64,000 nucleotides of DNA from Emiliania huxleyi CCMP1516 (GCF_000372725.1 NW_005199702.1:34353-98352); one strand, 5' to 3'; numbered from the stretch's first letter, positions 51,213 to 62,398 are shown. Notes: generated by a model not told the origin, from the sequence alone. A program made the numbers and translations.

Positions 51213-52164
51213 GTACCCTTGGAATGGCCGGATCCAGCCTTGAAAGTACGAGATCGCGCGCGTTTCGCGCGCAGCACCGCCTGTTCTCCGCGGCTGAGTG
51301 GTGACGACGCGTGCCGTGTGCCATCAGAGTTGGGCGCGCGCGGCGCGACGGCGCCCGCGAGGGAAGGCGCGGGTTCAGCGGCCGCCGGCGGTCGTACCGC
51401 TCGCCGGCCAGCGCAGCAGCGGCCAGCGCAGCGGCCGCCGGCGCAGCAGCCAGAGCAGCCGGTGCGCGCCTTGCGAGGCGAGTACTGCCGCCCGGCAGCC
51501 CTTGAGGCGGCCGGCGGCGGCAGTACTCGTTCGAACTTTGCGAGCCGTGCGCGCGCCGAGGCGCCCGCGGCGCGCGCCCGGCTGCCAGTAGGAGGCGGCG
51601 CAATATGGCCATAGTACAGCCCTTGAGGAGGATATGCAATATGGGACACGATGTCTCTCACGCCGACTCACGCGAACATATATGAGAGAGGTTTTGACTC
51701 CTACCGGCACCTGACGCTATCCCTGGCAGCTCTAATGACCAGGATCAGTAGTGCTACAATAGAGGGTGCCCATACTAGCGCAGGAGCTGCCACACTCGCC
51801 CGGACAGTCCCCTTCTGGGGCCGGTTCCGCCCAGCCCGCGAGCTGCCCGCGAGAGCCGCGGACAGCGGGGCCGTGCCGCGGGTGCCTACTGCCGAGTGCC
51901 ACAAACACTGCGCCGTCCCGCCATCACCTACAGGCTGTCTTGTGTGATGGCTGGGATGTCCAAACGCCACCATCTTGGCTCTTGCGACCTCAAACCCGCG
52001 AGCTGTATGGGTGGTCCTGACTCCTGACGTCGACAGACGCCCGATGACCACGGTGAAGCTGAGCCGGAACGAGTCGACAAGTCTCGCCTGAGCCCGTGGC
52101 GGTCGCAGGCTGAGTCGCTGTGCACGGGCCGGTACCTCAGGCGTCACCTCCGCAGCCTCAGGTC
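51213..52164. other. Spacer between the inverted copies
   Basis: No gene supported. The 51400-51600 part is GC-rich with cagcg-type low-complexity repeats. The rest shows no family motifs on either strand. Confidence 0.4.
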
Positions 52165-53220
52165 TCAAACTCCACCACCTCCGACGGGACGCCTTCGGTG
52201 GCACGCTCGGCGGCGAGTTTGTGGCAGCTCCATCTCGAGTACGGCGTCGAGCCTACTCACTCCTGTTGGATCTGTGCACTCCCTGGGTCCCACTGAGTGC
52301 ACAGAACGCGCGAGTGGTGCGTCCTGGGCGCGCGCAGGCTGCGGAGCTGCCACAAACTCGAGACACACTTTTTTGCACATTTTGATTTTCGACGCTTTTG
52401 TCCCACATATACGCTGCATCGGCACGCTCTTCCCCGCCGCGGCCTGCGTCGCCAGGAACTCGCGCAGCCGCAGGCGCACGCGCCGAAGCTGCACTGACAG
52501 CGCCGGCCCGTGTGGCGCTAGCATCGGCCGCCCATCGCCGCACGCGGCCTCCTCCTGCCGCTCGTCATCCTCCGCCTCGAGGGCGTCCGCCAGCGCGCTG
52601 CGCTGCACACCCCGGCGCACAGGAGGCGGCGCCGGCCGCACCTCGGCCGCCTCGGCGTCGCCCGCGGCACGGGCGCCCCGCTCGCCGTCCGCGCGGTCCA
52701 TCGCCGCATCCCCATCCCCGTCTGCGGCGGCGCCTCCTGCGCCCGTGCCGGCCTGCTCTGCGACGGCTCGCCACCGCTCGTCGTCCAGCATGTGCCACCA
52801 CCGCCGATCCGGGTAGCCGTCGTACTCGACCTGGTGCGCGATCCGTCCGTCCCCGTCCTCCTCCCGCGCCATGACGGTCGCAGGGTACCACCGCTCACTG
52901 TCGCAGAAGATCTCGAGGCGCGATCCGGTGGACAGGACAGTGTGGCCGTCGAGCGCCGCCCTGGCATCCTCGCGCTGTCGCTTCCGCCGCTTCGCCTTCG
53001 TCTCCTTGCTGCGCAGCAGGGTGTAGTTCGGGCCCACCTCCGCCACGCTGTCCAGCAGCTGGGCGGCGCTCGCCATCTCGACCGCGTCGTCCTCCGGCGG
53101 AAGCTCCGCGTCGCCCGCGGCCGCTTCCCGAGCGCGCTCGTCGCGCATCCGCTCGTGGTGGGCCTGCCGACGCGCCACGCCGGCGCCCGTGTGCCTCGCC
53201 GCCGCGTCCGGTGACGGCAT
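52165..53220 (-). CDS. Tudor/Agenet-like domain protein of unknown role
   Basis: ATG 53220 chosen because the duplicated copy at 50943 begins at the same codon; an upstream ATG at 53295 is possible. The N-terminus is Arg/His-rich (ARHTGAGVARRQAHHERMR), then a helical Lys/Arg segment (LLRSKETKAKRRKRQREDAR). A central block TGSRLEIFCDSERWYPATVM with HQVEYDGYPDRRWWHMLDDE fits a Tudor/Agenet/SAWADEE-type barrel, which binds methylated or chromatin peptides. Low-complexity Ala/Glu follows, then LRRVRLRLREFLATQAAAG and SKIKMCKKVCLEFVAAPQ. Chromatin association is inference. The 3' end is uncertain because codon quality falls after about 52300. Confidence 0.55.
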   Translation of the reverse strand: MPSPDAAARHTGAGVARRQAHHERMRDERAREAAAGDAELPPEDDAVEMASAAQLLDSVAEVGPNYTLLRSKETKAKRRKRQREDARAALDGHTVLSTGSRLEIFCDSERWYPATVMAREEDGDGRIAHQVEYDGYPDRRWWHMLDDERWRAVAEQAGTGAGGAAADGDGDAAMDRADGERGARAAGDAEAAEVRPAPPPVRRGVQRSALADALEAEDDERQEEAACGDGRPMLAPHGPALSVQLRRVRLRLREFLATQAAAGKSVPMQRICGTKASKIKMCKKVCLEFVAAPQPARAQDAPLARSVHSVGPRECTDPTGVSRLDAVLEMELPQTRRRACHRRRPVGGGGV

Positions 53221-53682
53221 CGGTCGCTGCCACAGGTCGTCCCACAGGTCGTACCAACAGGTCGTCCCAAAGGGGACGCATCCAAACCGCCGCATTTCGC
53301 CCGCCGAAAAGTCTCCCACTCGCTCTGCCCCAATCTCGAGTCCTCTCACTAGTTACATACATACTCGCACAACAACCCAGCAAGCAAAAAGGAGCACACA
53401 CGACACACGCCTCTCTCACCGCATACAGCTTACAGGTTACAGCACGAGCAAGTCCGCACTAGCGACTGCCACTAGAAAAAAAGGCACACATGAACAACAG
53501 CCACCCACACAGTCACAGACACACACAGTGCATATGTTTATACAGCCCAGCCCCAGGATACGCCCCATGACGGATGACGCCCCCCGGCCCCGCCACCCCC
53601 AGCCGCCACGGCACACGCGCGAGAGGCGCGTCCTCGAGCGTCCTCCGCGGGACCTCTCCTACTCCTGCGGCGCCGGGGCCGG

Positions 53683-54813
53683 TCACTTCGACGCGCGGGC
53701 GGCCGTGATTTGAACGTCGGAGCAGGAGGCCCAGACCTGATTGCTCTCCTCGCAGTCCCATCTCCAGCCCAGCACGTACTTGCCCGGCGCGAGCGACGAG
53801 GGCAGCGTGACGTAGTCGACTATCTCCAGGTTGTACGGTCCCCACATACCCGAGCATAGGCAGTCGCTCTCGACGGCCGTCGTGCGGCAGTCTGGCACCT
53901 CGTCGCACTTTGGCGCGAAGCCGGCACCAGTGAAGCCATCGTTCCGTGGGATCGGGTTCTTCACCCACGTGCTGCCCGGCGGGTTTGTGCCCTCCGATAC
54001 GTAGTCGCCGTCGAACCACGCCTTGGTGCCGTCGAGGCCGCCCCACCGGAAGAGCTGCTTGCGGCTCCGGTCGAAGGGCAGGGGCGTCTTTTGGAAGCAT
54101 GCCTCGTTGAGCGGCTCGCCGGCTGGGCAGAGCCGATACTGATACCCGCCGCCGTGGTTCGCCGTGATCGCCCAAGACACCTCAACGGTGTCGCCAGCCG
54201 ACCACGTTGTGTTGGTGTTGAGCGCGCCAAGCACCGCTGAACCCAGATCGCCCTGCTTCGCGTGGCTCGTGTTCCGGTAGACGGCGCCGTGCCCTCCCGG
54301 GCCGGCAGCGCGGCCACCCGCCATGCCGCACGCGTCGAACACAGGCGCGAAGCCCGGCGCTCTCCACGGCGTGAAAGCGTACCTATCCGCCGCCGAGCCA
54401 CACTCCGCGTCCGTGTTCACCGTGCGCAGCCGTTCGTCGCATAGAGTGGCGTTCATCGGAGTGGCGCAGACCTTGCGCTTCTCTGGGCCGACCTCTGGGC
54501 CGCGCGTGCTGCCGTCGCAAGCGTGGCAGCCTATCGCACACCCATTCGAGAACCAGAAGCACGATTGCGCCAGATTCGCGCTGTACTTTCCCAGCCGCGC
54601 GCCGGAGGCACCAGCGACAGGGCACCACGTGCCCGCCTCGTTGGGAAGCGACACACGTGGCACGGGCTCGGGCACGGCGCCCGACGCCCACGGGGCTTGA
54701 TCGGCATCGACAGCCTGCCGCGGCAGCGGCCTCACCACCGAACCGTGGCCCGCGACGAGCGGGATGAGGAGCGAGCGAGCGAAAACGCGCACAGCCACCC
54801 ATGCTTGGCCCAT
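53683..54813 (-). CDS. Lytic polysaccharide monooxygenase-like secreted protein (AA15-like)
   Basis: 376 residues, intronless, from ATG 54813. Signal peptide MGQAWVAVRVFARSLLIPLV ends before AG, leaving His-23 as the new N-terminus (HGSVVRPLPRQ), as needed for a copper histidine brace. The second His is likely in ITANHGGGYQYRLCP, a motif typical of AA15-type enzymes. Other family features are many paired Cys (CFWFSNGCAIGCHACDG), NTNTTWSAGDTVEVSWAI, and the C-terminal YVLGWRWDCEESNQVWASCS. LPMOs cut chitin or cellulose oxidatively outside the cell. In a planktonic alga this could act on its own scales or wall, or on prey and detritus. Family number and substrate are inference. A large foldback begins about 40 bp upstream, in the promoter. 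Confidence 0.8.
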   Translation of the reverse strand: MGQAWVAVRVFARSLLIPLVAGHGSVVRPLPRQAVDADQAPWASGAVPEPVPRVSLPNEAGTWCPVAGASGARLGKYSANLAQSCFWFSNGCAIGCHACDGSTRGPEVGPEKRKVCATPMNATLCDERLRTVNTDAECGSAADRYAFTPWRAPGFAPVFDACGMAGGRAAGPGGHGAVYRNTSHAKQGDLGSAVLGALNTNTTWSAGDTVEVSWAITANHGGGYQYRLCPAGEPLNEACFQKTPLPFDRSRKQLFRWGGLDGTKAWFDGDYVSEGTNPPGSTWVKNPIPRNDGFTGAGFAPKCDEVPDCRTTAVESDCLCSGMWGPYNLEIVDYVTLPSSLAPGKYVLGWRWDCEESNQVWASCSDVQITAARASK

Positions 54814-54853
54814 CTCGCCGCGGGCAAGTGGGCAAGTGTGCGGACGCGGCCCT

Positions 54854-55682
54854 GAACCTTCTTTTCTACCAGGCTTAGGATTGAGAGCAGCCTCGCTCTC
54901 AATCCTACAAGTCGAAGGATTGTGAGCAGCACTCCTTGCAATCGTAGCATCTCTGTGCGATTGTGAGCACCCACGCTCGCAATCCTACGTCATCTAGGAC
55001 TAAGAGCAGCTCCGCTCACAAGGTGACTGGTGACGCCTACGACTACTACCAGCGCGCTCACAATCCGAGCAACGTCTAGGGTTGCGAGCAGCTTAGCTCA
55101 CAATCCTAGCAACATGCCTCCGATTGCGAGCAGTAGCGCTCGCAATCCTACATCTTGTATGAGCAGCTGCGCTCACAATCGTACCAAAGATCCGAGGACT
55201 GCTAGCAGCGCACAGAGGGTGCTCCCAATCGCTCCAGCCGCGAGCGCTTGTGAGTGAGCGCGCCGGGAGGGTCTCCTCGCAATCCAAACAGTGATCGCAC
55301 CGATTGCGAGGGGACCCGCTCGCAATCCTATAGAAGTCGTAGGACTGTGGGCGGTGTCGCTCGCAATCGGCGAAAGTTCTAGGATTGCGAGTGCTACTGC
55401 TCGCAATCGGAGGCATGTTGCTAGGATTGTGAGCTAAGCTGCTGCAACCCTAGAGTTTGCTCGGATTGTGAGCGCGCTGGTAGTAGTCGTAGGCGTCACC
55501 AGTCAGCAGTCACCTTGTGAGCGGAGCTGCTCTTAGTCCTAGATGACGTAGGATTGCGAGCGTGGGTGCTCACAATCGCACAGAGATGCTACGATTGCGA
55601 GGAGTGCTGCTCACAATCCTTCGACTTGTAGGATTGAGAGCGAGGCTGCTCTCAATCCTAAGCCTGGTAGAAAAGAAGGTTC
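54854..55682. repeat. 829-bp foldback whose arms are chains of small hairpins
   Basis: Left arm 54854-~55150 (begins gaaccttcttttctaccagg) is nearly the exact reverse complement of the right arm ~55385-55682; I see only a handful of differences plus a 7-bp insert. The centre (~55150-55385) is less symmetric. Both arms and centre are built of units about 30-60 bp long of the form ggattgcgagc ... gctcgcaatcc, each a small palindrome. Unlike the flanks it is not GC-extreme. No ORF of note and no clear target duplication. It lies between the 5' ends of the LPMO gene and an intergenic region. Confidence 0.92.
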
Positions 55683-56045
55683 ACCGCCAGTGTGGCGTAT
55701 CTCAGCTTCATTTTGTTTTCCTGCTATGGACTCGGGAGCACAGGACGCGGTAAAAACGGGGTACGCCAAAAGGCACGGCAAAGGAGATTTCCGGCGGCGA
55801 GCCTTATCTCCCCTCTCTGCGGACTGCAGCGCACACTCTCTCCCGCGCTTCCCGCCGGCGCGCGCGCGCGAGCACACCCACACGTGAGACGTGACTCGTG
55901 AGCACAGCGTGCACCATGCTGCAGCTGAGCGAGCCCCAGGGCGGGGGCGCGGGCAAACTGTACTGAGACGCAAGACTATAGACTCAATACACACGGACAC
56001 GCAACAAACTAAAAAAGAAAGCACCTGCGCCAGCCCGAAGCGCAC
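55683..56045. other. Intergenic region
   Basis: Between the foldback and the 3' end of the Mpv17-like gene. No gene, RNA or shared repeat recognised. Confidence 0.4.
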
Positions 56046-57286
56046 CTAATGCCCCGCGCGTGCAAACGAGAGGTACGCCGTCCAGACGAACGAGACGACG
56101 TGCCGCACTGGCAGCCGCAGGTAGAGCGGCACCTATTCACACCAGCATGAGGTGTGGGCAGCGCCGCGTGCTGCCGCAGGCGTGGAGGAGGGGAGGGAGA
56201 GAAAGGGCGCCGAGAAGCAGACGAGGTCGGCGGGCAGCCAGACGCGCAGCAGGTCGAACTCGTCCTTTGGGGAGGCGGGAGGCGAGTGGGCGTCTCGTGG
56301 TTTGCGAGAGGCGAGGGCCGGGCTCTCCGCGCGCCTTTGCAAAGTTGGCCTGGTACTTCTCGATCCCAGAGGAGATGCAGCCGGCGGGCTCGAATCCCGT
56401 GGCCGCGTCGGAGAAGACGGCGGCCTTGAAGACGTAGAAGGTCGGTAGGTAGATGAGCGAGAGCACGGCCAGGTCGAGCGCCTGCCCACACAGCGGCGGT
56501 GAGGAGAGAGACCCTGCAGCTGGACGCGGACTGGGGGCGGGCGAAGGTGCCGTCTGCGCCGCGAGCGCGCGCAGCCCCGGCCCGTCCCGCAGCTTGTCCG
56601 CCCACGGCTGCGAGGTGAAGGCGTCCACGTCAAAGAGGCGCTTGAAGACCTGCACCTGTGGGCCGGAGGCGGCACGGAGCCTCGGGAGCGTCTCGTATCT
56701 CGGAGGCGTCTCGGAAGTGTCTATGGAAGCGTCTGAGAAGCGTCTCGGAAGTATCTCGGAGGCGGCTCGGAAGTGTCTTGGAAGCGCCTCGGAAGTATCT
56801 CGTCTGCTTCCGTACCTGGTACAGATACTGGAAGCCACCGAGGTAGACGAGCCCAAACGAGGCAAAGAGCAGCAGGCGCGAATAGTCGAGCTCCGCGACG
56901 GGCGTCTGCGCAATGACAAGCTGCGCCAGCAGGTCGGCCGAAGCCGTCTTGACGGTGGCAATGCCCAGGTTATTGGCGAGCGGATTGTCTTTTGCCCACT
57001 GCGCGTAGGACGAATCGCTGCTCGTCGGCACGACCACGCCAGTCTTTCCGTCAGCAAAAGAAGCAGGCCGCCTCAGGAGGCCGCCCGTCACCTCCTCCTC
57101 CTGTCGTTGGAGCAAAGTGAGGCCGGCGCGGCGCAATATCAGTTGTGTCGAGCGAACCACGGCGGGCGTGGCGATTGCGCCATGCACGGCCGGTAGCAGC
57201 ACGGCTAGGAGAGGTAAGACGCCATGTACGGCCAAGACCCGCATCGAATCGATTCCGGCCGCGCATTTTGTTTTTTCAAATTCCAT
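56046..57286 (-). CDS. Mpv17/PMP22-family membrane protein
   Basis: ATG 57286 (MRV start at 57244 also possible). A hydrophobic head (RVLAVHGVLPLLAVLLPAVH) suggests a signal or anchor. Family blocks follow: NPLANNLGIATVKTASADLL with LAQLVIAQ and ELDYSRLLLFASFGLVYLGG; after a repeat-filled intron (56660-56815), VQVFKRLFDV; then LDLAVLSLIYLPTFYVFKAA and GIEKYQANFAK; then FDLLRVWLPADLVCF, which stands where Mpv17 has its conserved W...P...NF, and the end LPVRHVVSFVWTAYLSFARA. At least three introns. The family forms channels or pores in mitochondrial or peroxisomal membranes. Location here is unproven. The intron at 56660-56815 consists of ggaagygtctcgg-like tandem units. Confidence 0.8.
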
Positions 57287-57381
57287 TAAACGGTTGCCAT
57301 AAAAAATAAATAGCCGTCATCTGCACGAACACAGACGACTGCGCTCAGTTCTCGTCGGTGTTTGTCGCGTCATTTGCTTCA

Positions 57382-59192
57382 ATGTCCGCCCGCTGGCTCT
57401 TGCTTCTCGCGACGCACTGCTCCGCTGCGCTCCGAAACCCCTTTCGCGCAGCGCCGACGCACTTTGATTACATCATCGTCGGCGGCGGCACGGCCGGCTG
57501 CGTGCTCGCTGATAGGCTCTCGGCGGCGTCGAAACAGGCTGCCGGCCCAGCCCACTGCCGCCGCTTCCGCCGCCGCCGCCGTCGCAACCGAGCCCTCTAA
57601 TCGCAGGTGCTCGTGCTAGAGCCAGGCCCGTCGCCAGCCGCGGAGCTCAAGATTGCGGCGCCGGTTGCGCTGACCAAGCTCTTCGGCTCAGAGTACGACT
57701 GGGGCTTTCGCTCGGCGCCGGCGCCAGGCACCGCCGGCCGAGAGGTGCACCTGTGCCGCGGAAAGTGCCTCGGAGGCGCGGGCGTCTCGCCGCTCTGACG
57801 CCAGAAGCGGTCACGGCTCGGCCCGTGACGCCTCCGTGCCACACAGGCTCCAGCGCGACCAACGCGCTGCTCTACCTGCGCGGCACGGCGGCCGACTTTG
57901 ACGGGTGGGGGCTGGACGGGTGGGGCTCCGAAGCGATGCTCGCCTCCTTCCTCGCCGTGGAGGCGAAGAGGACCGCCGGCTGTCGCACAGCCAGCTCTTC
58001 GTTTGACGGAGTTGATGCGTGGTCAGGCGCAGAGGGACGCCGCGTTTCGCACCGACGCGCTCCACCACGGCAGCGGCGGCGCGGTGCCCGCCGAGACGCC
58101 GCGCTACGCGAACCCGCTCTCGGAGCGCTTCCTCGAGGCGGCGGCGCAGGCGGGCCACCCCTCCAACGCAGACTTCAACGACTGGAGCCGGCCGCAGGCG
58201 AAGAGAGGGCGAGGAGAGGGCGGGGAGAGGGCGAAGAGAGGATGAAGAGAGGATGAAGAGAGGGCGGGGAGAGGGCGAAGAGAGGATGAAGAGAGGACGA
58301 AGAGAGGGCGGGGAGAGGGCGAAGAGAGGATGAAGAGAGGATGAAGAGAGGGCGGGGAGAGGGCGAAGAGAGGATGAAGAGAGGATGAAGAGAGGGCGGG
58401 GAGAGGGCGAAGAGAGGATGAAGAGAGGACGAAGAGAGGGCGGGGAGAGGGCGAAGAGAGGATGAAGAGAGGACGAAGAGAGGGCGGGGAGAGGGCAGCA
58501 CTCCCACCGCCTACACGACACGTCCACGACGCGCCCTGGCGCGTGCCCCCCCCAGGCGGGCGTGGGCCGCTTCCAGCTCACGACACGGCGCGGCAGGCGA
58601 GCGCACTCGGCCGCCACCCACCTGCGTCGGGCGGCGCGGCGGCCGAACCTGCACGTGCGGTGCGGCTGCGCAGCGACGCGACTGCTCCTCGAGGCGGAGG
58701 GGGGGGGAGGAGGCGGAGGCGGAGGAGGGAAGACGCGGCCGTGGACGGGCCCGGCGGTCACCGGCCAGGCGGGGAGGCGCGCAGTCGGGGTGGAGTACAT
58801 CGACGCAGCGGGCGTGCAGCGGACGGCGAGCGTGAGCGGCGGCGGCGGAGGTGGAGGCGGGGAGGTGCTGCTGTGCGCGGGCGCGGTCTCGTCCCCGCAC
58901 CTGCTGCTGCTGTCTGGCATCGGGTCGCCGGACGAGCTGGCGGCGCACGGCATCGGAGCCGAGGTGTGTCTGCCAGGCGTCGGTCGGAACCTGATCGACC
59001 AGCCCGCCGTCGTGACTGGCTACACGGTCACCTCGCCCCTCTCCATCACGGACGAGATGTTCTGGCGGCGGAGCGGCGCCCTCTCGCCGCGCCGCGTGGG
59101 CGAGTGGCTGCTCCGCGGCTCGGGCCCGCTCGCGTCGAGCGGCTGCGACTTTGGGGGCTTCTTCTCCAGCCGGCATAAGACTCGCAGAGAGA

Positions 59193-59282
<90 letters not shown>

Positions 59283-60428
59283 GAGATGCGCCCAGATGCG
59301 CCGAGATGCGCCGAGATTGGGGTCGGAGCCGTCTTCTCCACTCGGCGGGCGGGAGGAGCACTGACGAGCCGCGGGCGGCGCCTCTTCACGCGTGCCGTCT
59401 GTGAGCAGGCTCCCTGCGAGCTCCGCTCTATACATTGTATCATGTGTGTCTTGTGTCTCAGGCCGGGGCTGGCGCAGCCCGACCTGCAGCTCCGCTTTGT
59501 GCCCGGCCTGGGCGCTCACCGCTCCCCCTGACGGCACCTCGAGAGCTGCCAGCGGTCTCTTGAGGCTTGGGGCCGCGTGCATGCAGGCACCTCTCCCGAC
59601 GGCGTCTCGAGCTACCGCGACATCGGCCGCGCGGGCAAGACGCCCTCCGGCCTCACGCTGCAGAGCATCGCGGCGCGGCTCTCTCCGCGGGGGAGGGGGG
59701 GGGGGAGAGAGGAGGTGTGGAGGAGCTCGAGAGACAGCTGTGCTGTAGCTGTGCGTAGGTGCGGCCGACCGCGCGGGGCTCGGTCTCGCTCTCCTCCGCC
59801 GACCCGTCCGCGCCGCCTCGCATCGAGACCGGGTACGGCACCTCGGAGGCGGACCTGGCGACGCTGCGGCAGGGGCTGCGCCTCTCGCGTGAGCTCGTCG
59901 CGCAGCCCGCTTTCGACGGCGTGCGGGGCGAGGAGGCGTGGCCGCGCGTCGACCTCGGCGACGTCTAGCCGAGATGTCGCCCTAGATCGCCCGAGATCGC
60001 CCGAGGCGAGGCCGCGTGTCGATTACGCCGCCCAGGCGACGACGCCGCCCTCGACGAGTACATCCGCTCGACGGCGCATTCGGCCAACGCGCTCGGCGGC
60101 TCCTGTCGCATGGGGCGCGCGACTTCGCCCGCCCGGCTCGTGGAGGGGTGTCGTGCGGAGCGACCCTCACGGCGCGCCTTCCCCCCCGCCGAGCAGGTCG
60201 GACCCGCTCGCCGTCGTCGACCCCGCGCTGCGCGTGCGGGGCGCGAGCGGGCTGCGTGTGGTGGACGCGTCGGTGCTGCCCACCCTGCCCGGCGGCCAGC
60301 TCGGCGCGACGACGTTTGCCCTCGCCGAGCGCGCCGCCCGCATCATTTTGGGCGAGAGGGCGGCGGGCGAGGCCGAAGCGCCGGCCGAGCGGCGTCAAGA
60401 GCACGCGCATGCGCTCGGGGCGGCCTGA
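57382..60428 (+). CDS. GMC oxidoreductase (choline/alcohol dehydrogenase type)
   Basis: ATG 57382 with signal peptide ([15 protein letters not shown]). [19 protein letters not shown] is the FAD Rossmann motif; later exons give [30 protein letters not shown] (GMC signature region), [18 protein letters not shown], and [20 protein letters not shown] (second GMC signature). Next come [16 protein letters not shown] and the catalytic block [13 protein letters not shown], with the end [20 protein letters not shown] and [12 protein letters not shown]. At least seven introns. GMC enzymes oxidise alcohols with FAD; the substrate is unknown. The C-terminal block has [10 protein letters not shown] where many members have PGGNPxxT, an Asn-to-Gln-type change at the second active-site position. 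Introns hold a minisatellite (58199-58496) and a long (GA)n (59185-59278). Confidence 0.85.
58199..58496. repeat. Intronic minisatellite
   Basis: Tandem units of purine-rich sequence (gaagagaggatgaagagag, gggcggggagagggc) repeat about five times with few changes inside an intron of the GMC oxidoreductase gene. Confidence 0.92.
59185..59278. repeat. Intronic (GA)n microsatellite
   Basis: About 45 GA units with one early interruption, inside a GMC oxidoreductase intron just after the FGGFFSS codons. Confidence 0.95.
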
Positions 60429-61712
60429 GCGACGCGGCGAATGCGCTCGGTTGCGCGAACGCTCTCGTCTCCGAGTGCTGTAACGGCGTGTGGCAGCTCT
60501 GCCTTGCCCAACGAGCCGACAATGTCGGAGACGGAGGCGATGCGAGCGCTGCGCCGGCGGCTGCGCATGGCATGGCGAGATTGCACGTTGTTGTACTGTC
60601 TCCAAGGTACCGCTTGATCGCATGCATGGGAGTTAGCCTGGTCCCTGGACCCGCTGGACCAGGCTCACATACACATTACACTGTCTCGGGGAGGTCTCCG
60701 CCCCACACGCTACCGGCGGTCTCTAGGAATAGAAAGTACACAAGTGACATGATTTTAAAGTATGCATATACAAGTAGAGGAACGAGTCGAGAGGACAGGG
60801 AGGGACGTGTCCGGGGGATGGGTACTGAAACGAGCTCAAAGATAGAAACAAAACACCGCGCGATTTTATTTTTCTAAAAAGAGTTGTGTTGTATATGGAT
60901 TTGGGCGCGTGATTCTTATTTGCAATTTGCATAAGGCTAGGGGGATGGAGCGTGCCACACAGAGCGTGCAGTCGCGCGGGATTAGATACGGTAACCTCAC
61001 ACCCAGAGCACCATGAAGCGCACCCAGCGGGCCGGATGCTCGGGGATGGGCTACGAGAGCAAGAAAGCCCTGACGCTTGGGGGTTGCGCGTTCGCAGGGA
61101 AGGGGGTAGGGGCCATAAAGTTGACATGGGTGTCCGAGTGTCCGAGGATTGGAGCCGCCGGCCTCCGCGCTCCGGGTTTCCCCATAGCGACAGAACGTCT
61201 GACTCAGAACGCCACCCGTCTACTCGGAGCTAATAGACACCTGGGACACGGACACGACGCACACCCTCACCCGGCGTCGCCGCTCCGGACCCCCCGCTCG
61301 GCCTCCCCACTAGTACCTACCCCCGCTACCCCCGCTCCGGGGTGACTCCCCTCGCTCCTCTCCGGTCCTTCCTCCCGTTCGCTTCCCGATGGTTATGCGA
61401 CGGGGCGCGGGGCCCGACTTCCCCTGCTACACTTCCTCGGCCGCGGTCTCGCCTTCTCTGCCTGATCCTGTTGACTCCGCGGACGGCTGCAGAGGAATTT
61501 GAGGGCGGCTGCAGAGGAGTACCCGTACCCGTCTCCCCGGGGGAGGGCGGCGGCTGCAGAGGAGGGCGAGCGTGCCGCCGTGTGAGTGAGTGAGTGTGAC
61601 ACACACACACAGCGCGCGCGTGCCGCCGCACCCCCTCGAGCAGCTGGGCCGGTCTCCCTGCGTCGGCGGATCGATTCCGCTTCCGTGGCCTCTCTATAAG
61701 CTGTGGCGCGCA
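60429..61712. other. Gene-free stretch
   Basis: Low-complexity C/T-rich segments near 61260-61350 and gaggnggctgcagagg-type short repeats near 61480-61570. No supported gene or RNA. Confidence 0.4.
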
Positions 61713-62393
61713 CCCAGTATGGTCGTGGTCGAGACCGAGGTGTCGAACTGAGAGCCACTACTGGAGGCTACCTCCGGCCACCGCTCGACTACCCACGCAC
61801 ATGGCCGGTCCTGTGGCTTGCCTGGACTCGCTCAGAAGCCTCAATTCGCGCACACCTTTGCTCTCTGGCTCCCGCGAGTGCGTTCAGGCCACTCAAGCGG
61901 CAGGCGACGCCGAGCACCCACAACGCATCTCGCCGGGGAGCCACCTATCGACCCGACTGATTGGCAGCATCAAAGCCGACCCCATGACGGTCCTTCAGCC
62001 CCACGAGATAGGCAGTTGCGCCCTGATCTCGGTCCAAGACGGCCAACGCCGTGTCCGGCACCTGCTGGCTGCTTCACGGGGATGGCCCCCCCCGGACACA
62101 TGCTGCAGCCCCGAGTGGATGTATTGGTCGATTGTGGGCGGTCCCACAAGACTACTCTAGTAGGGGCCGGGCGCTGGAGCGTCGGCGGTACACCTGTGCA
62201 GATGTTGCGCGTGTGAAATGGCTCCTTCCTCGTACAGGGTAGGAGGCAGGTGGTGGGTTTTAGAGTGTCGTGAGTGCTTGCAGCCGCGAGTGCAGCACCG
62301 TTTGTGACTCCCATGGATGCAGTTGGGTGGGGCACGGTGCTGGGGGGCGGTCCGGTGCGCCACAACAGCCTCCCCGCTGACCCCCATCCAGTC
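61713..62393 (+). repeat. Dispersed repeat, copy 2 (first copy 10380-11156)
   Basis: Matches the other copy in inverted orientation from cacccagt...tggtcgtgg to cccccatccagt. The right end abuts the TIR element at 62399. Possibly a 3' fragment of the retrotransposon at 11157-13359. Confidence 0.72.
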
Positions 62394-62398
62394 AGTGT

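Noticed and set aside
54854-55682. CRISPR array
   Set aside because: Units are palindromic and irregularly spaced, and the arms mirror each other; there are no unique spacers or cas genes, and the genome is eukaryotic.
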